From: Fistulifera solaris
Taxonomy: Eukaryota > Bacillariophyta > Bacillariophyceae > Naviculales > Stauroneidaceae
DNA: 64,000 nt
Assembly (NCBI GenBank): GCA_030295235.1
Contig: AP026155.1
Location: forward strand, 310,001-374,000
Direction: 5' to 3'
Made by a program: the position numbers and the translations under genes. Of this stretch, positions 46,546 through 56,340 are shown piece by piece (position 1 is the first letter of the stretch; every line of letters begins with the position of its first letter). The notes under the pieces were generated by a model that had not been told where the DNA came from, made no database searches, and saw only the letters and a program-made list of their open reading frames with translations.

Positions 46546-48168
46546 TCATGTAAGGAATGAATCGTTTTCTGGAACCGTGTAAAGAATCGAAGGGATTGCG
46601 GTATCATCGGTTTCCTCCGGTGCTTCGGCATCCGCCATTGTTCGGCGCAGAGGTGCGTCGAAGAGCGAATAGTATCCCAAAGTCAACAATGTTATGATTA
46701 ACAACAAAATGGAATCACCACGAATATCACTCGCGGCCCAGGGAATTTGGGGTAACAGTTCGTAATCTTGATGAGCTGCAAATTCAGCGATAGGAACCAA
46801 CAACGCGGAGATCAGATTGCCTCCAATTTGTTGCACTGACTCAACGGCCGTTTCATCTCCGGGATAGGTGACATCGACCGCCAGTTCGGCATTGATCGGT
46901 TGAATCGATCCAACGGTGAGACCCAATCCAAATAAACTGAGAAGTAGCAGCAAGGGCTCTTTCCCAATGGCATGTTCCGTTAAGCCCAAAGGAATCACAA
47001 ACAACGATGAGAACGCCAAACACGCCATGGTCACTTTCTTGTATTCTCGGGTCCGATCCACAAATCCACCGATTAGTATACCACCTACGAGGATGGCTAA
47101 TTCGAATCCAGCCCCCGCCAAATCAATTTGCAACTGACCGGTAATTCCACCACGTTTCATGACTTCATCGATGAATGCACCGACAACATTAGTGATACTG
47201 ATGGAACATATGAATGCTACGAGTGCATGGGTGAAGCCCCTCGTGGCAAAGAAGGTTTGGACCGATTCCAAGAAGGGTGGCTCTTTTTCACCTTTTCGTT
47301 TCTTTTCCAGCTCCGACAACGATGGAGGAATGGGTGGATCATCGGCAAACTGCAGCAGGGTTCCGCCCGTGACCAACGTACACAATACCGCAATTAAACC
47401 AAAGTAGTTCTCTAATCCTACTGGACTGGTGGCCATCATCCCACCAACCAAAAATGCGGTGGCGATCCCAATCTGGTTAAAGTTCAAAGCAATGGCGGTA
47501 CTGGTGGCTCTTTCCGAGGAAGCAAACCATTTAGCGGACAGTAGAGGCGGTGTACATTGAAAGAAGGGTTGGGCGGCTCCTACCAGCACGGTGCCCGCCA
47601 CAAAGAAGGAATAACTCATCAAACTGTTGCCTTCCAGAAAGGGCAAGAACGAAACACCGCTCCGACACCAACACCCTAATGTCATGAGGAGCGCCGCACA
47701 TTGGATGACACGTTGGAGACCGAATTTTGCCACAGTATCGGTCACGAGAAAGGAACTGGCGACATTCGTGAACAAGAAAATATCAATAATGGACGCGGCC
47801 GAATGATGGAAGGTTTCTTCGTAAATGCCGGGTGTGGCCGCCACAGAAAAACAAATCCAATCCGACAAGAGCGCCAAGGCCGCCAAGTATCCCAATTGAA
47901 TCCACCGTTGGGGATAGACTCGTGGTTGTAATGTTATATCGTCGAGTTCTGGATTGTTGACGGCGAAGGACGGTCGCTGGAAATCAGGAACATTTGTCTT
48001 GCTACGGGGAAATTTTACGAGCTTTCGTTTGCCATTCAAAGCAAAGCCATGCGAGTCGAAAAGCAAGGTCGCCAACGTTAAGAGATGAACTTGTTTGTGT
48101 CTCATTTCATCGACGCAACACGGCAAGAAAAGACGGATTTCCCAGCTTGTTTGCCTGTATTTCGACAC
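46546..48168 (-). CDS. Major facilitator superfamily carrier, SLC49-like, possibly plastid envelope
   Basis: The protein has up to 540 residues and about 12 membrane segments. A second in-frame ATG at 48105 (MRHKQVHLLTLATLL) gives a cleaner leader with the plastid-like motif SHGFALN and is my preferred start. The first helix region RWIQLGYLAALALLSDWICF, followed by NFNQIGIATAFLVGGMMAT and FELAILVGGILIGGFVDRTR, resembles the SLC49 family. Members of that family carry haem, choline or other small molecules. The substrate here cannot be assigned. The central loop PPIPPSLSELEKKRKGEKEP is basic. The C-terminus is acidic. Single exon and intact. Confidence 0.8.
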   Translation of the reverse strand: MSKYRQTSWEIRLFLPCCVDEMRHKQVHLLTLATLLFDSHGFALNGKRKLVKFPRSKTNVPDFQRPSFAVNNPELDDITLQPRVYPQRWIQLGYLAALALLSDWICFSVAATPGIYEETFHHSAASIIDIFLFTNVASSFLVTDTVAKFGLQRVIQCAALLMTLGCWCRSGVSFLPFLEGNSLMSYSFFVAGTVLVGAAQPFFQCTPPLLSAKWFASSERATSTAIALNFNQIGIATAFLVGGMMATSPVGLENYFGLIAVLCTLVTGGTLLQFADDPPIPPSLSELEKKRKGEKEPPFLESVQTFFATRGFTHALVAFICSISITNVVGAFIDEVMKRGGITGQLQIDLAGAGFELAILVGGILIGGFVDRTREYKKVTMACLAFSSLFVIPLGLTEHAIGKEPLLLLLSLFGLGLTVGSIQPINAELAVDVTYPGDETAVESVQQIGGNLISALLVPIAEFAAHQDYELLPQIPWAASDIRGDSILLLIITLLTLGYYSLFDAPLRRTMADAEAPEETDDTAIPSILYTVPENDSFLT

Positions 48169-48350
48169 CTATCGTTATACTATCGACTCCACAAAGATAT
48201 CCCACGGCAATATAAAATTCTTTGGCAAATTCTGTGTGATATTGGCAGGACGATACAAAGTAGGATAGAATAATTGTCGGCGTTTATCTACTACGTAGTA
48301 CTAATAAACGCAATGGCATCATTCGTTTTTTTTTCTTCTTCGCGACAGGA

Positions 48351-48408
48351 TTCTGACACGCTCGATGTTGCTGCGACGCACAAGGCCCATTCATGACGTC
48401 ACAAAGTG
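48351..48408. repeat. 58-base duplicated block, copy 1, with TGACGTCA
   Basis: It begins TTCTGACACGCTCGATGTTG and ends ATGACGTCACAAAGTG. It aligns without gaps to 48857-48914, with 42 of 58 identical by my hand count; the first 30 and the last 16 bases are best conserved. A full CRE-type palindrome, TGACGTCA, is at 48394-48401. Confidence 0.75.
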
Positions 48409-48536
48409 AAAAGTTAAAGCGACGAATGAGTAAATAAATAAACAAACAGAATGTCACCACGTAAACAATAACAATTCATCATCAACTTGCTTGGATATTA
48501 ATATACTTGTTTTTGTTCAGACAAAGCTTTCGCTTC

Positions 48537-48641
48537 ATGGCTTACTCATGGGTGTATGACCGAGATGCGTTCCTGTCGGAAGTCCCGCAGTCCTATGTTT
48601 TCGATTGTCGTAGCGCGCAAGATTTAGTTGGGCACAAATAA
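48537..48641 (+). pseudogene. Short open frame resembling the start of a rhodanese domain
   Basis: The frame encodes 34 residues from an ATG at 48537. It includes FLSEVPQSYVFDCRSAQDLV followed by GHK and a double stop. The order V-F-D-C-R-S then G-H resembles the first motif of rhodanese folds (I-D-x-R, then G-H), but the active-site half is missing. It could be a decayed gene remnant or a chance frame. Its neighbour upstream is copy 1 of the TGACGTCA block. Confidence 0.25.
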
Positions 48642-48856
48642 TAATCTTGAGTTGTCGTTACAAGTCGTTAGTCGTGAACAATTGATTCGATGTTAAAAAT
48701 GGCGTTGCTATGAGGAGTGAGGAGAGGAAGAGAATACATTATTGTATTAATTACTCGCGAAGCCGACTAAATAAATTGGTCCTCACAAGTTTGGTCGTGT
48801 CCGCTCACTAACTATAAATCAATCCTCGCTGCCCGTGCATCCTTCTATTCCCTTCA

Positions 48857-48914
48857 TTCTGACATGCACGATATTGTTGCGACCCAAATACGACCGATAT
48901 GACGTCACAGAGTG
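48857..48914. repeat. 58-base duplicated block, copy 2, with TGACGTCA
   Basis: It begins TTCTGACATGCACGATATTG and ends ATGACGTCACAGAGTG. TGACGTCA is at 48900-48907. See copy 1 for the alignment. Confidence 0.75.
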
Positions 48915-49049
48915 TTTTAACAAAGCTAAAGTGTAACACTGGAGGATTCATCTAAATGCAGTCCAATTCTAAAAAAAAACACAAAAAAAAACCATTGATA
49001 TAGCGAATCAAAACTAGTTCATTCAATTATTCGCTCTACTATTCTTTAT

Positions 49050-50214
49050 TCACTCCACCATAGCCGACTCTTTGGCTTCTACTAATTTCGTGTTGCCATC
49101 CTTACGAATGCGATTGCGACTGAACATGGTCGTGTAGGGATCATATTCCTGACCTTCCTTAGCGATGCGATTGTAATGCTCTTGTAACGTAATGGTTCCG
49201 TACTTTTCCGAGGGATCTGTCGTGAGCATGTCTTCGACCGCATAGTATTTCCCAATGCGACCCGTTTCGGCCGCATTTTCCAATTTCTCGCTGCCCGTGA
49301 TGTCGGCTAAAAACTGCAACGTATTAATGACGACATCAAAGATCCATACGGGGGCAAACGCAAAATTGGGTTCCATCCCCGTCGCCTTGAACAGCATCTC
49401 ACCCTGCATTTTCATTGTCAAGGGTTCATCGGGGCCACCCAAATTGATGATGCGTTGGTGTCGGGTCTTGTCGGTGACACAATCTAGTAAGTAGGTCGCG
49501 AGATCAGATTCGGCAATGGGATTGCACCGGGTCACTTCTCCATCGCCAAAGGCCACATAGGGAGCCCCACTTTGGATGACTTCTAATTGACCGGACACGG
49601 ACTTGAAAAAGGCCGTCGGTCGCACAATGCTCCACGTCATGTCCGTTTGTTCCTGTAAGGCGGCTTCAAACTTGAGTTTGGCCTGTTGGAATTGCAACCA
49701 GGGATTTTTGACACAAAAGGCCGACAGGAGCACGAAATGGCCGGCCCCGACGGCCCGACCAGCTCTCCAAACAATTGAGCGTGGCTTGATAATCAATCAA
49801 ATAGGCGTCCTTCTTGATGCCGGAACGACTCGCGAGACAACTCACGATGGCATCAATTTTTTGGCGATCGGCGGTAATGTCGGCAAATACTTTTTGAAGA
49901 TCGGCTTCGTTGGTCACATCGCATTTGACAATTTCGGCGCCTTCAAAGAAAGGAGCAAAGGACACTTGTCCTTCTTTGGTTTCTAATTTTTGGGGATCTC
50001 TGACGAGAGCATATGTTTTGTATCCTTGACGAACCGCTTCGCGGACGCAAGATTTGCCAATGTAACCAGTGGCGCCCGCGATGATGGCGGTTTTCTCGGC
50101 CGCTAATTGCGTATTGAGACGATTGGTAGTTGTTGTTGTTGTTGTTGTTGTTGTGGGGGGAGCGAAACTCGCCGCCACCGACATAGAGAGAACAAACGTA
50201 ATCAATCGTAGCAT
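49050..50214 (-). CDS. DVR: Divinyl (proto)chlorophyllide a 8-vinyl reductase
   Basis: DVR reduces the 8-vinyl group during chlorophyll synthesis in the plastid, using NADPH. The product has about 388 residues from the ATG at 50212-50214. The leader [20 protein letters not shown] has the plastid motif ASFAP. The Rossmann motif is [20 protein letters not shown]. Family blocks are [50 protein letters not shown] and [20 protein letters not shown], then [17 protein letters not shown] and [13 protein letters not shown] break near 49757 separates LNCLES from GRAVGAGHF; removing one base restores the family motif. An in-frame ATG at 50275-50277 exists but would put the signal peptide inside the protein. 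Confidence 0.92.
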
Positions 50215-50625
50215 GATGGAAGAAGAAGAAGAGAAATACGAATGAATGATGCAAGCAATATCTCTTTCTACTGCCAAATGTAGTCGATGTTATGTTGCGA
50301 CGATGTGGAGTGCGGAGCGAAGAAAAAAAGGCGGGCCGGGCCGATCGATCGATCCAAAGTTCAACGTTCAACATGTCTCGTGTCTCAACCTATGTCGGAA
50401 AAATGACGCACTGGTAATGAGCTATCGATAAGAGTGTGAAGCGAACAAGGATGATTTTTACTTAAGTAACTAATGCGATGTGACATTATTCAATCGACAA
50501 GTTCTCCGTTTTTAGTTTTTGTTTCGGAGATGAAAATGACAAATAACTGAGATAAATGACAATAATGAACTTTACATTCTCATCACAAAAACAAACATGG
50601 CCACAATCACGCAGCGCACATCCCG
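50215..50625. promoter_or_regulatory. Divergent spacer, DVR / glycosyltransferase-like
   Basis: The 411 bases hold no supported gene. TGACGC occurs at 50404-50409 and there is a GATC repeat at 50341-50354. Confidence 0.45.
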
Positions 50626-53204
50626 ATGGAAACAAAAAGAAAATTACACGCACTTTTTGGCATGCTAGCACTGTTGGTGGTACTAATGCTGCTAAAGACT
50701 GACCCGGCGTCTCCTCGAATGATCCTTCTGTTGGAATATGAGGATACTACTAGAGTCACAGCCACAGAGCCCGTAACCGTAGAAAAGCCATCAAAAACAT
50801 CACCATCTGCTCCCCTATCAATCACCACATCATCGATTCTACAATACACGAATGCCGGAGTGGATGTCTCCGATCCGACCCTGTGGGATGGTGACGATTT
50901 ACACGGAGACAGTTCGACGGCCACCGTCATGGGGATGGCGACGGGCTATCCATTGAGCGTGTATCAACAATTTGTCGGATCGTTACGAAAAACGGGTTAC
51001 ACGGGTCATATCATTTTAGGAGTCGCCAGCGATACGAATCGGACGATTTTGGATTATCTCGTGTATCGCAATGTGACGGTGAAATTCATCCAACCGGGTC
51101 CTTGTACCTACGTCCAGCCCGCGGACGTCGCCGACGATATTTTCAAAAAGACGGTCTGTGATATACATTATCCTGACATCAAAGTGCGATGGAGTCGTTT
51201 TCCGTTGCAGGCGGATTGGTTGAAGGAGTGTTCGACGTGCACGGGTCCGGTATTGACAATGGATGTCCGTGATTCCATCTTTCAACAAGATCCGTTTGGT
51301 CCCGGTTCACCGGTCGTTCGAGGATTGCACGTCTTTGAAGAAGATCCCACCCAAACGACCTTGCATTGGTTGACCCGATGGCCTCTTCAGGAATGTCAGG
51401 GACTGACGTTCGAAAAAACCCATGTTGTGTTCCGGCACGACGATTGGGACACGCCGAGCGATGCTCAAGTATTTTGAAGTCATGTATGCGGAAATGAAAG
51501 TATGGATTGCCGATGAAAAATGTCGTTTCAACATTGATGGAGATGATCAAAGGTATGTGGTTGGCACTGTTCCTTCGTTGCTCTTTCGCTCGTGTTGGTC
51601 TTACTTCCATCCAACAAAGCATTCACAACTATCTATTCTACACCGGACAATTGCCGTTTGCACAAGCCATCAAAAATCGATCGGGTGGTATTGTGAATAC
51701 AGTAGGGAAAATCGGGGCCGATTTGCGCAAAAAGTACATCCAGTATTTACAAAATGTCCACCACCTTAGTCCCTCGGACGCCGCGAAACATCCTTACGAA
51801 GGTGCTTCGGAAACCACCTGGATTTCGGTGGCCTTTAATTTGACGAACGAAAAAGGTCAATTCATTGAATATGATGGTTCTGTATCTCGTGTCGTCCATC
51901 AAATTGACCGCTTTGGGGTTCCTTTCTTAATGTGGCTCGACCAACAAGCCTTTGTCAAAGATGACATTCCAATTCTCAATTTACAACTGGAAGGTAGTCA
52001 ACAAGAACCGTTGGATATAGAAAGAGAAGCGAGCTCACTTAGAAGAGTGACAGAGACGGGTGTTTCTATTTCAGATCCAAAGCTCTGGGAGGGCGAGGAT
52101 TTACAAGGAGATAGCTCTACGGCAACAGTGATGGGAATGGCAACTGGTTATCCGTTAAGTGTCTATCAGCGCTTTGTGGGTACACTTCGCAAGACTGGTT
52201 ATAAAGGTAGAATCATTCTGGGGGTGGCTTCGGATGCCTCGCCCGAAATACTCGACTATTTCAAGGCGCGCAATGTGACACCCAAAATCTTACACTGGTC
52301 GAATTGCACGTATCGGAAAATGGAGAGCCAGGAAGATATCTTTGGCAAGACTACTTGTGAAGAACACTATCCTGACATTAAGATCCGTTGGAGTCGCTTT
52401 CCGTTGCAGGCGGATTGGTTACGGGAATGTACCGAGTGCACGGGTCCTGTGTTGGTAACAGATGTTCGGGACACGTATTTTCAACAAGATCCTTTTGGCT
52501 ACGGATCTCCCCTCGTCAAAGGCCTACAAGTATTTGAAGAGCATCCTAGCCAAACAACGGATCACTGGATCACCGACGGTCCCATTTCCAAATGCAAAGG
52601 AATGAAGTTGCAGAATTTGCCTATGCTTTGCTCCGGTACTACCGTCGGCACACGGATCGCCATGTTAAAGTATCTGGAGATCATGTACGAAGAAATGAAA
52701 GGATGGATCTCGGACGAAAAGTGCCGTTTCGATATGGACGGCGATGATCAAAGGTAAGTCCTCGCGGTCGTTCCAATGCTTCGGCACTACAGGCTGACCA
52801 TGTTCTACCCAGCATTCACAATTACTTGTTCTACACGGGACAATTGCCTTTTGCTCAATCCATTGCGTTCCGCTGCGGTGGTATTGTAACGACAGTAGGT
52901 AAATTGGGAGCTATGGTCGTCAAAGCTCACGCGAGTCATTTACTGGAGACGCAAGGATGGGAGAAAGGGCGTGCCATGTGGCAGCCTTTTCCCCGGTGCG
53001 ACCTCCACCAACTGGGTGGGGGCCGCATACAACCTGACCGAGAACCTCACGGACGCGCAAGGATTTTTTCTCGAGCACGATGGGTCACGATCTCGAGTGA
53101 TTCATCAATGGGATCGATTTGGCCGACCACTGTTGAATCTCTGGATGGACAAGAATCCTTATTTTCAAGATGATGATGTTGCTGTTGTTGTCGGAAAAAG
53201 ATAG
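50626..53204 (+). CDS. Type II membrane protein with two tandem glycosyltransferase-like domains
   Basis: The N-terminus has a single anchor, HALFGMLALLVVLMLLKT, typical of Golgi enzymes. Two homologous domains of about 390 residues follow. Each starts GDSSTATVMGMATGYPLSVY and has RFPLQADWLKEC or RFPLQADWLREC, TMDVRD or VTDVRD with FQQDPFG, MLCSGTT-IGTR or -VGTR, and SIHNYLFYTGQLPFAQ. D-x-R-D-x-x-F-x-x-D-P-F resembles the metal/sugar-nucleotide site of plant-type hexosyltransferases. Exons are 50626-51552, 51620-52753 and 52813-53204. Both introns sit at the same place in each domain (DDQ|SIHNY, phase 2), so the whole unit was duplicated. Breaks at A6 51413-51418 and C4 52991-52994 are repaired by one base each. 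Donor and acceptor sugars are unknown. Confidence 0.82.
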
Positions 53205-53515
53205 TTCTAATTAGCTACCGGATCCGAGCAGTAAACGGATCTCCAGAAACCAAATGTTGAATTACGCAGTTAAATTGTTTATTAGCTTGAGAAGTTTATT
53301 TTATCGTTGATATGGATGGATAGCACATGAGACATGATCGTCTACATTAGTTTCGATGATGGTCTGTACCTGGTCCGGCTTCAACTGCGTTTTTGAACGA
53401 CAAAAACACGTTGCGCTTTTGGTGTGTCTTCTCCTATTATTTTTCGTCATTCCTATTATTTGTTTTCATGAGTCAAGTTCTCTTGAGGCTGATCCTATAA
53501 TATTCACAAAAGTCA
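53205..53515. other. Spacer between glycosyltransferase-like gene and E2
   Basis: The 311 bases include an in-frame-free leader with a hydrophobic frame at 53356 (LVCLLLLFFVIPIICF) that might be an N-terminal extension of the E2 if a frame error lies between; this is unproven. Confidence 0.4.
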
Positions 53516-54582
53516 TTGATCATGAGAAACCAAACAGGCGAAAAGGACGACTCTTCGCAAAGGCGCATATCATGCAGACGGAGGACGCTGGCAGTGATAG
53601 GTGCGCTACTCTCTCAATGCCAAGGCGAATCATCATCATCCTCCTCCTCCGGATTGTCAAAGGAACTTTCGCTCCCCAAAACGACCATCATTGCTCATGG
53701 AAATCATACTACTACTCCACATAAAAGCAGCAAGAAAAAGAAATCATCCAAGTCTTTCCAATCGAGTTCCCAACGACAAGGTGTTTTACGCATACAGCGA
53801 GAATGGCGGGACGCCATAAACAACGGCATGGCGTTTGATTGGATCCAAGGAACACCGCGTGGCAAGTCGACGGCAGCGTCGCATATATGGCTGGGTCCCT
53901 TGGGATCGTCTTTGTTGATTTGGCATTTTTCCATTACGGGAGTCCCCGGTTCCGTCTTTGAACACGGTGTGTATCATGGTCGCATTGTCTTGCCACCGGA
54001 TTATCCCAGTACACCACCCCGCGTCATGATGTTGACTCCATCGGGGCGATTCGTGCCCGGTGTGGATATTTGCCTGTCGGCTTCTCATTATCATCCCGAA
54101 ACATGGCAACCGAATGTATGGAATTTACGGACGTTGGTAGAGTCTTTGCGACTGCACATGTGCACGATGGCCAAGGAGATTGGTGGATTGAATGATTCGT
54201 ACGAGAAGCGATTGGTGTATGCACAAGCCAGTCGGAAATGGATGTATGTTATGGAACACAAGCAGCAACGACTTACCGTTGATCATGGTCAGATGATAGA
54301 AAGAGGTCTTTTCCAGGGACAGAACAACGAAATGTTACCCAAAGCGATGACGATAATGAGCTCGATATCACTGATATTCCAGAATTGGACATTGACGCGA
54401 AAGAAGAGTTCGATTTGATTTTGAAACAGCTCAATGGGAAGCCGGACCGACGTGAAAAGAAGGAGTATTTGGTGATCGATTCAAGTAAGAGTATTCTGCT
54501 TGTTATCCGAAAAACTCTTACCAGTCCGTTGCGGATGGGCGTATTGATTTTTTTCTTCATATTTTTCTATTTAAACCTGTAA
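53516..54582 (+). CDS. UBC6/UBE2J-type ubiquitin-conjugating enzyme, tail-anchored
   Basis: This E2 family works at the ER membrane in degradation of misfolded proteins. After a Ser/Lys-rich N-terminus the UBC fold begins RIQREWRDAINNGM. Family-specific stretches are WHFSITGVPGSVFEHGVYHG, RIVLPPDYPSTPPRVMMLTP and GRFVPGVDICLSASHYHPET, with the catalytic Cys in DICLS and the J-type YHPETWQPNVWNLRTLVESL. A break at AAA 54342-54344 shifts the tail. The next frame gives SDDDNELDITDIPELDI, a charged linker and the C-terminal anchor MGVLIFFFIFFYLNL. That tail anchor matches UBC6 topology. The true start is uncertain and could lie nearer the UBC fold. Confidence 0.85.
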
Positions 54583-55148
54583 GTGACGAGTTGTAAGACA
54601 TAGAAAATATGACGAATAGAACGAATAATCCACGGCATTGGGCCAGCTCGTGACCAGTAAAAGCCTAGACACTGGCGGAAGTGCAAAAGTCGTACGGTTC
54701 CTTTGCACAATGGAGTTGCATTTGATCGCAACTAAGAAACCGCGTTCACGGCTATGCTGCAGTCAGATTTGTTTCTGCATTGGCTTCTTGTTGTCGAATT
54801 AAGCTAGCATTGAGCTCAAGAAGGCCGGAACTTAAAAAGGTCATTAGCCAGTCGTGATTGTCGAGTCGCAGATAACTTGAAACATCACCGGAGTATCGGT
54901 TTAAAAGTAGTTTCCAAATGGGATCTATGAACTGTAGCCAAAAGTGTTGTAGCCATCACTTTTCCTCGCGCATGCCATCACCCATCACAAAAAAATGAAA
55001 AAGAACATCCGAAATCGGAAGAATCGCAAAGCATCCATCGTCTTCTGATTGATGTCTTTGGCAGCATTTTGAAGAATGCAATTGTCATTCTTATTATTTC
55101 TCTTGATCTCATAAACCAGGACTTCATCGTGAAGCAACCACATTCATC
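54583..55148. other. Spacer between E2 and plastid protein gene
   Basis: The 566 bases contain no supported gene or RNA that I can recognise. Confidence 0.45.
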
Positions 55149-56058
55149 ATGAAACTTGCATTCATCGTCGTCACCTTCTCTGCGTGCTTCGCAGAAGCCT
55201 TCTTGGTTCAGGTCAAACCGATGCCAGCCATTGCCGAAATTGTCAAGTCACAAGAAGGAAAGCATCTCGAGTTCAGCCTCACCATCGATAAGGGTTCCAA
55301 AAAGACTGACCGGGCGACTTCTATGTCACTTCAAGGTCTCAAACTTACTCTAGGACACGAAAAATCAACGGCGACGCGTCTCCCGGGGGCGAATGGTCCT
55401 ACTCCTCAACTTTCCAGTGGAGTACAAAAGGCTGACATCGATGAACTGCCTTTCTTTGTCAACATGGACGGTACTCAGACTGTCACTGTAGAAGACGGAT
55501 GTTGGGAGATCGTTTGGAAAGATACAAGTCCTCACGGATTCTTGTTCTGTGGCTTGAATCTGCCCACAAAGGTAAGCGTTTGGTGATGTTTGTCGAGTAA
55601 TGACGCATGGATGGCTTCTTTGTTCACCATTCAATTTTGTCTTTACGAACTTTCAGGTAGCTCGAAACGGAGTTTCGCTACCTGTCGGGCATATCTACCT
55701 ATGTCATCACATCTGGTCGCGAGACACTCTACGAAATGCTCAAGAACGTCGACGAAAGGCTGAAGAAAAAGCAAACGAGTGCCTTTATCAGAGAAAAGAA
55801 GCCGTTCTTAGAATGCAAGGAACCAACAACTTGTTTGAAAAGGCCAAGTTGTACCGGATTGCTCTTGCCGCTCTCGAAGATTACTCGACATCTGGGGTGA
55901 CGATGTTGAACCATGTTCCATCCAGTGACGACGTAATTGATCTCGGCAATGATTTTGTCATGTCCAAGAAGGGAACAATACTCACCATGGGAAATGCATC
56001 TTTTCTAGAAGTCGACAAAAAGATTGTGGGAAGTACATTCCTTCGTATTCCGGTGTAG
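55149..56058 (+). CDS. Plastid-targeted protein of unknown function
   Basis: Exons 55149-55571 and 55657-56058 join in frame (NLPTK|VARNGVSLPVGHIY) for about 274 residues. The leader KLAFIVVTFSACFAEAFLVQ carries the plastid motif AEAF. I recognise no named domain. Visible features are DELPFFVNMDGTQTVTVEDG, CWEIVWKDTSPHGFLFCGLN and VGHIYLCHHIWSRDTL, all beta-like and aromatic. A coiled segment NAQERRRKAEEKANECLYQR follows, and the end is LEVDKKIVGSTFLRIPV. It has no frame break. Function not assigned. Confidence 0.72.
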
Positions 56059-56340
56059 ACGTGTTCTTCGCGCTCGATGCCAATGGAACCCGCCATCTTG
56101 TCTTGTTCAAGTTTCATGTCTTTTAATAGTTCGCCCTTCGAGCGATCATCGACTCGTACAATCAACGAAACAGCATCCCACTTCTCATGATTTGTACGAA
56201 ACATCACGAGAATTACCACAGTCGATGTCAGTGTTCATCATCAACGCAACGTCTCTAGAGTCAATCGCACTTCACTTCACACATTGCTAGAAATAATTTA
56301 GCGTTGTTACTTACATTAACTCTCCCATCTTGTTAAATAG

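Larger units (their letters stand above)
48169..49049. promoter_or_regulatory. Spacer upstream of the MFS gene with duplicated TGACGTCA blocks
   Basis: This 881-base stretch contains two related 58-base blocks, each with TGACGTCA, at 48351-48408 and 48857-48914, and a 34-codon open frame at 48537-48641 between them. All are listed separately. Confidence 0.55.
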
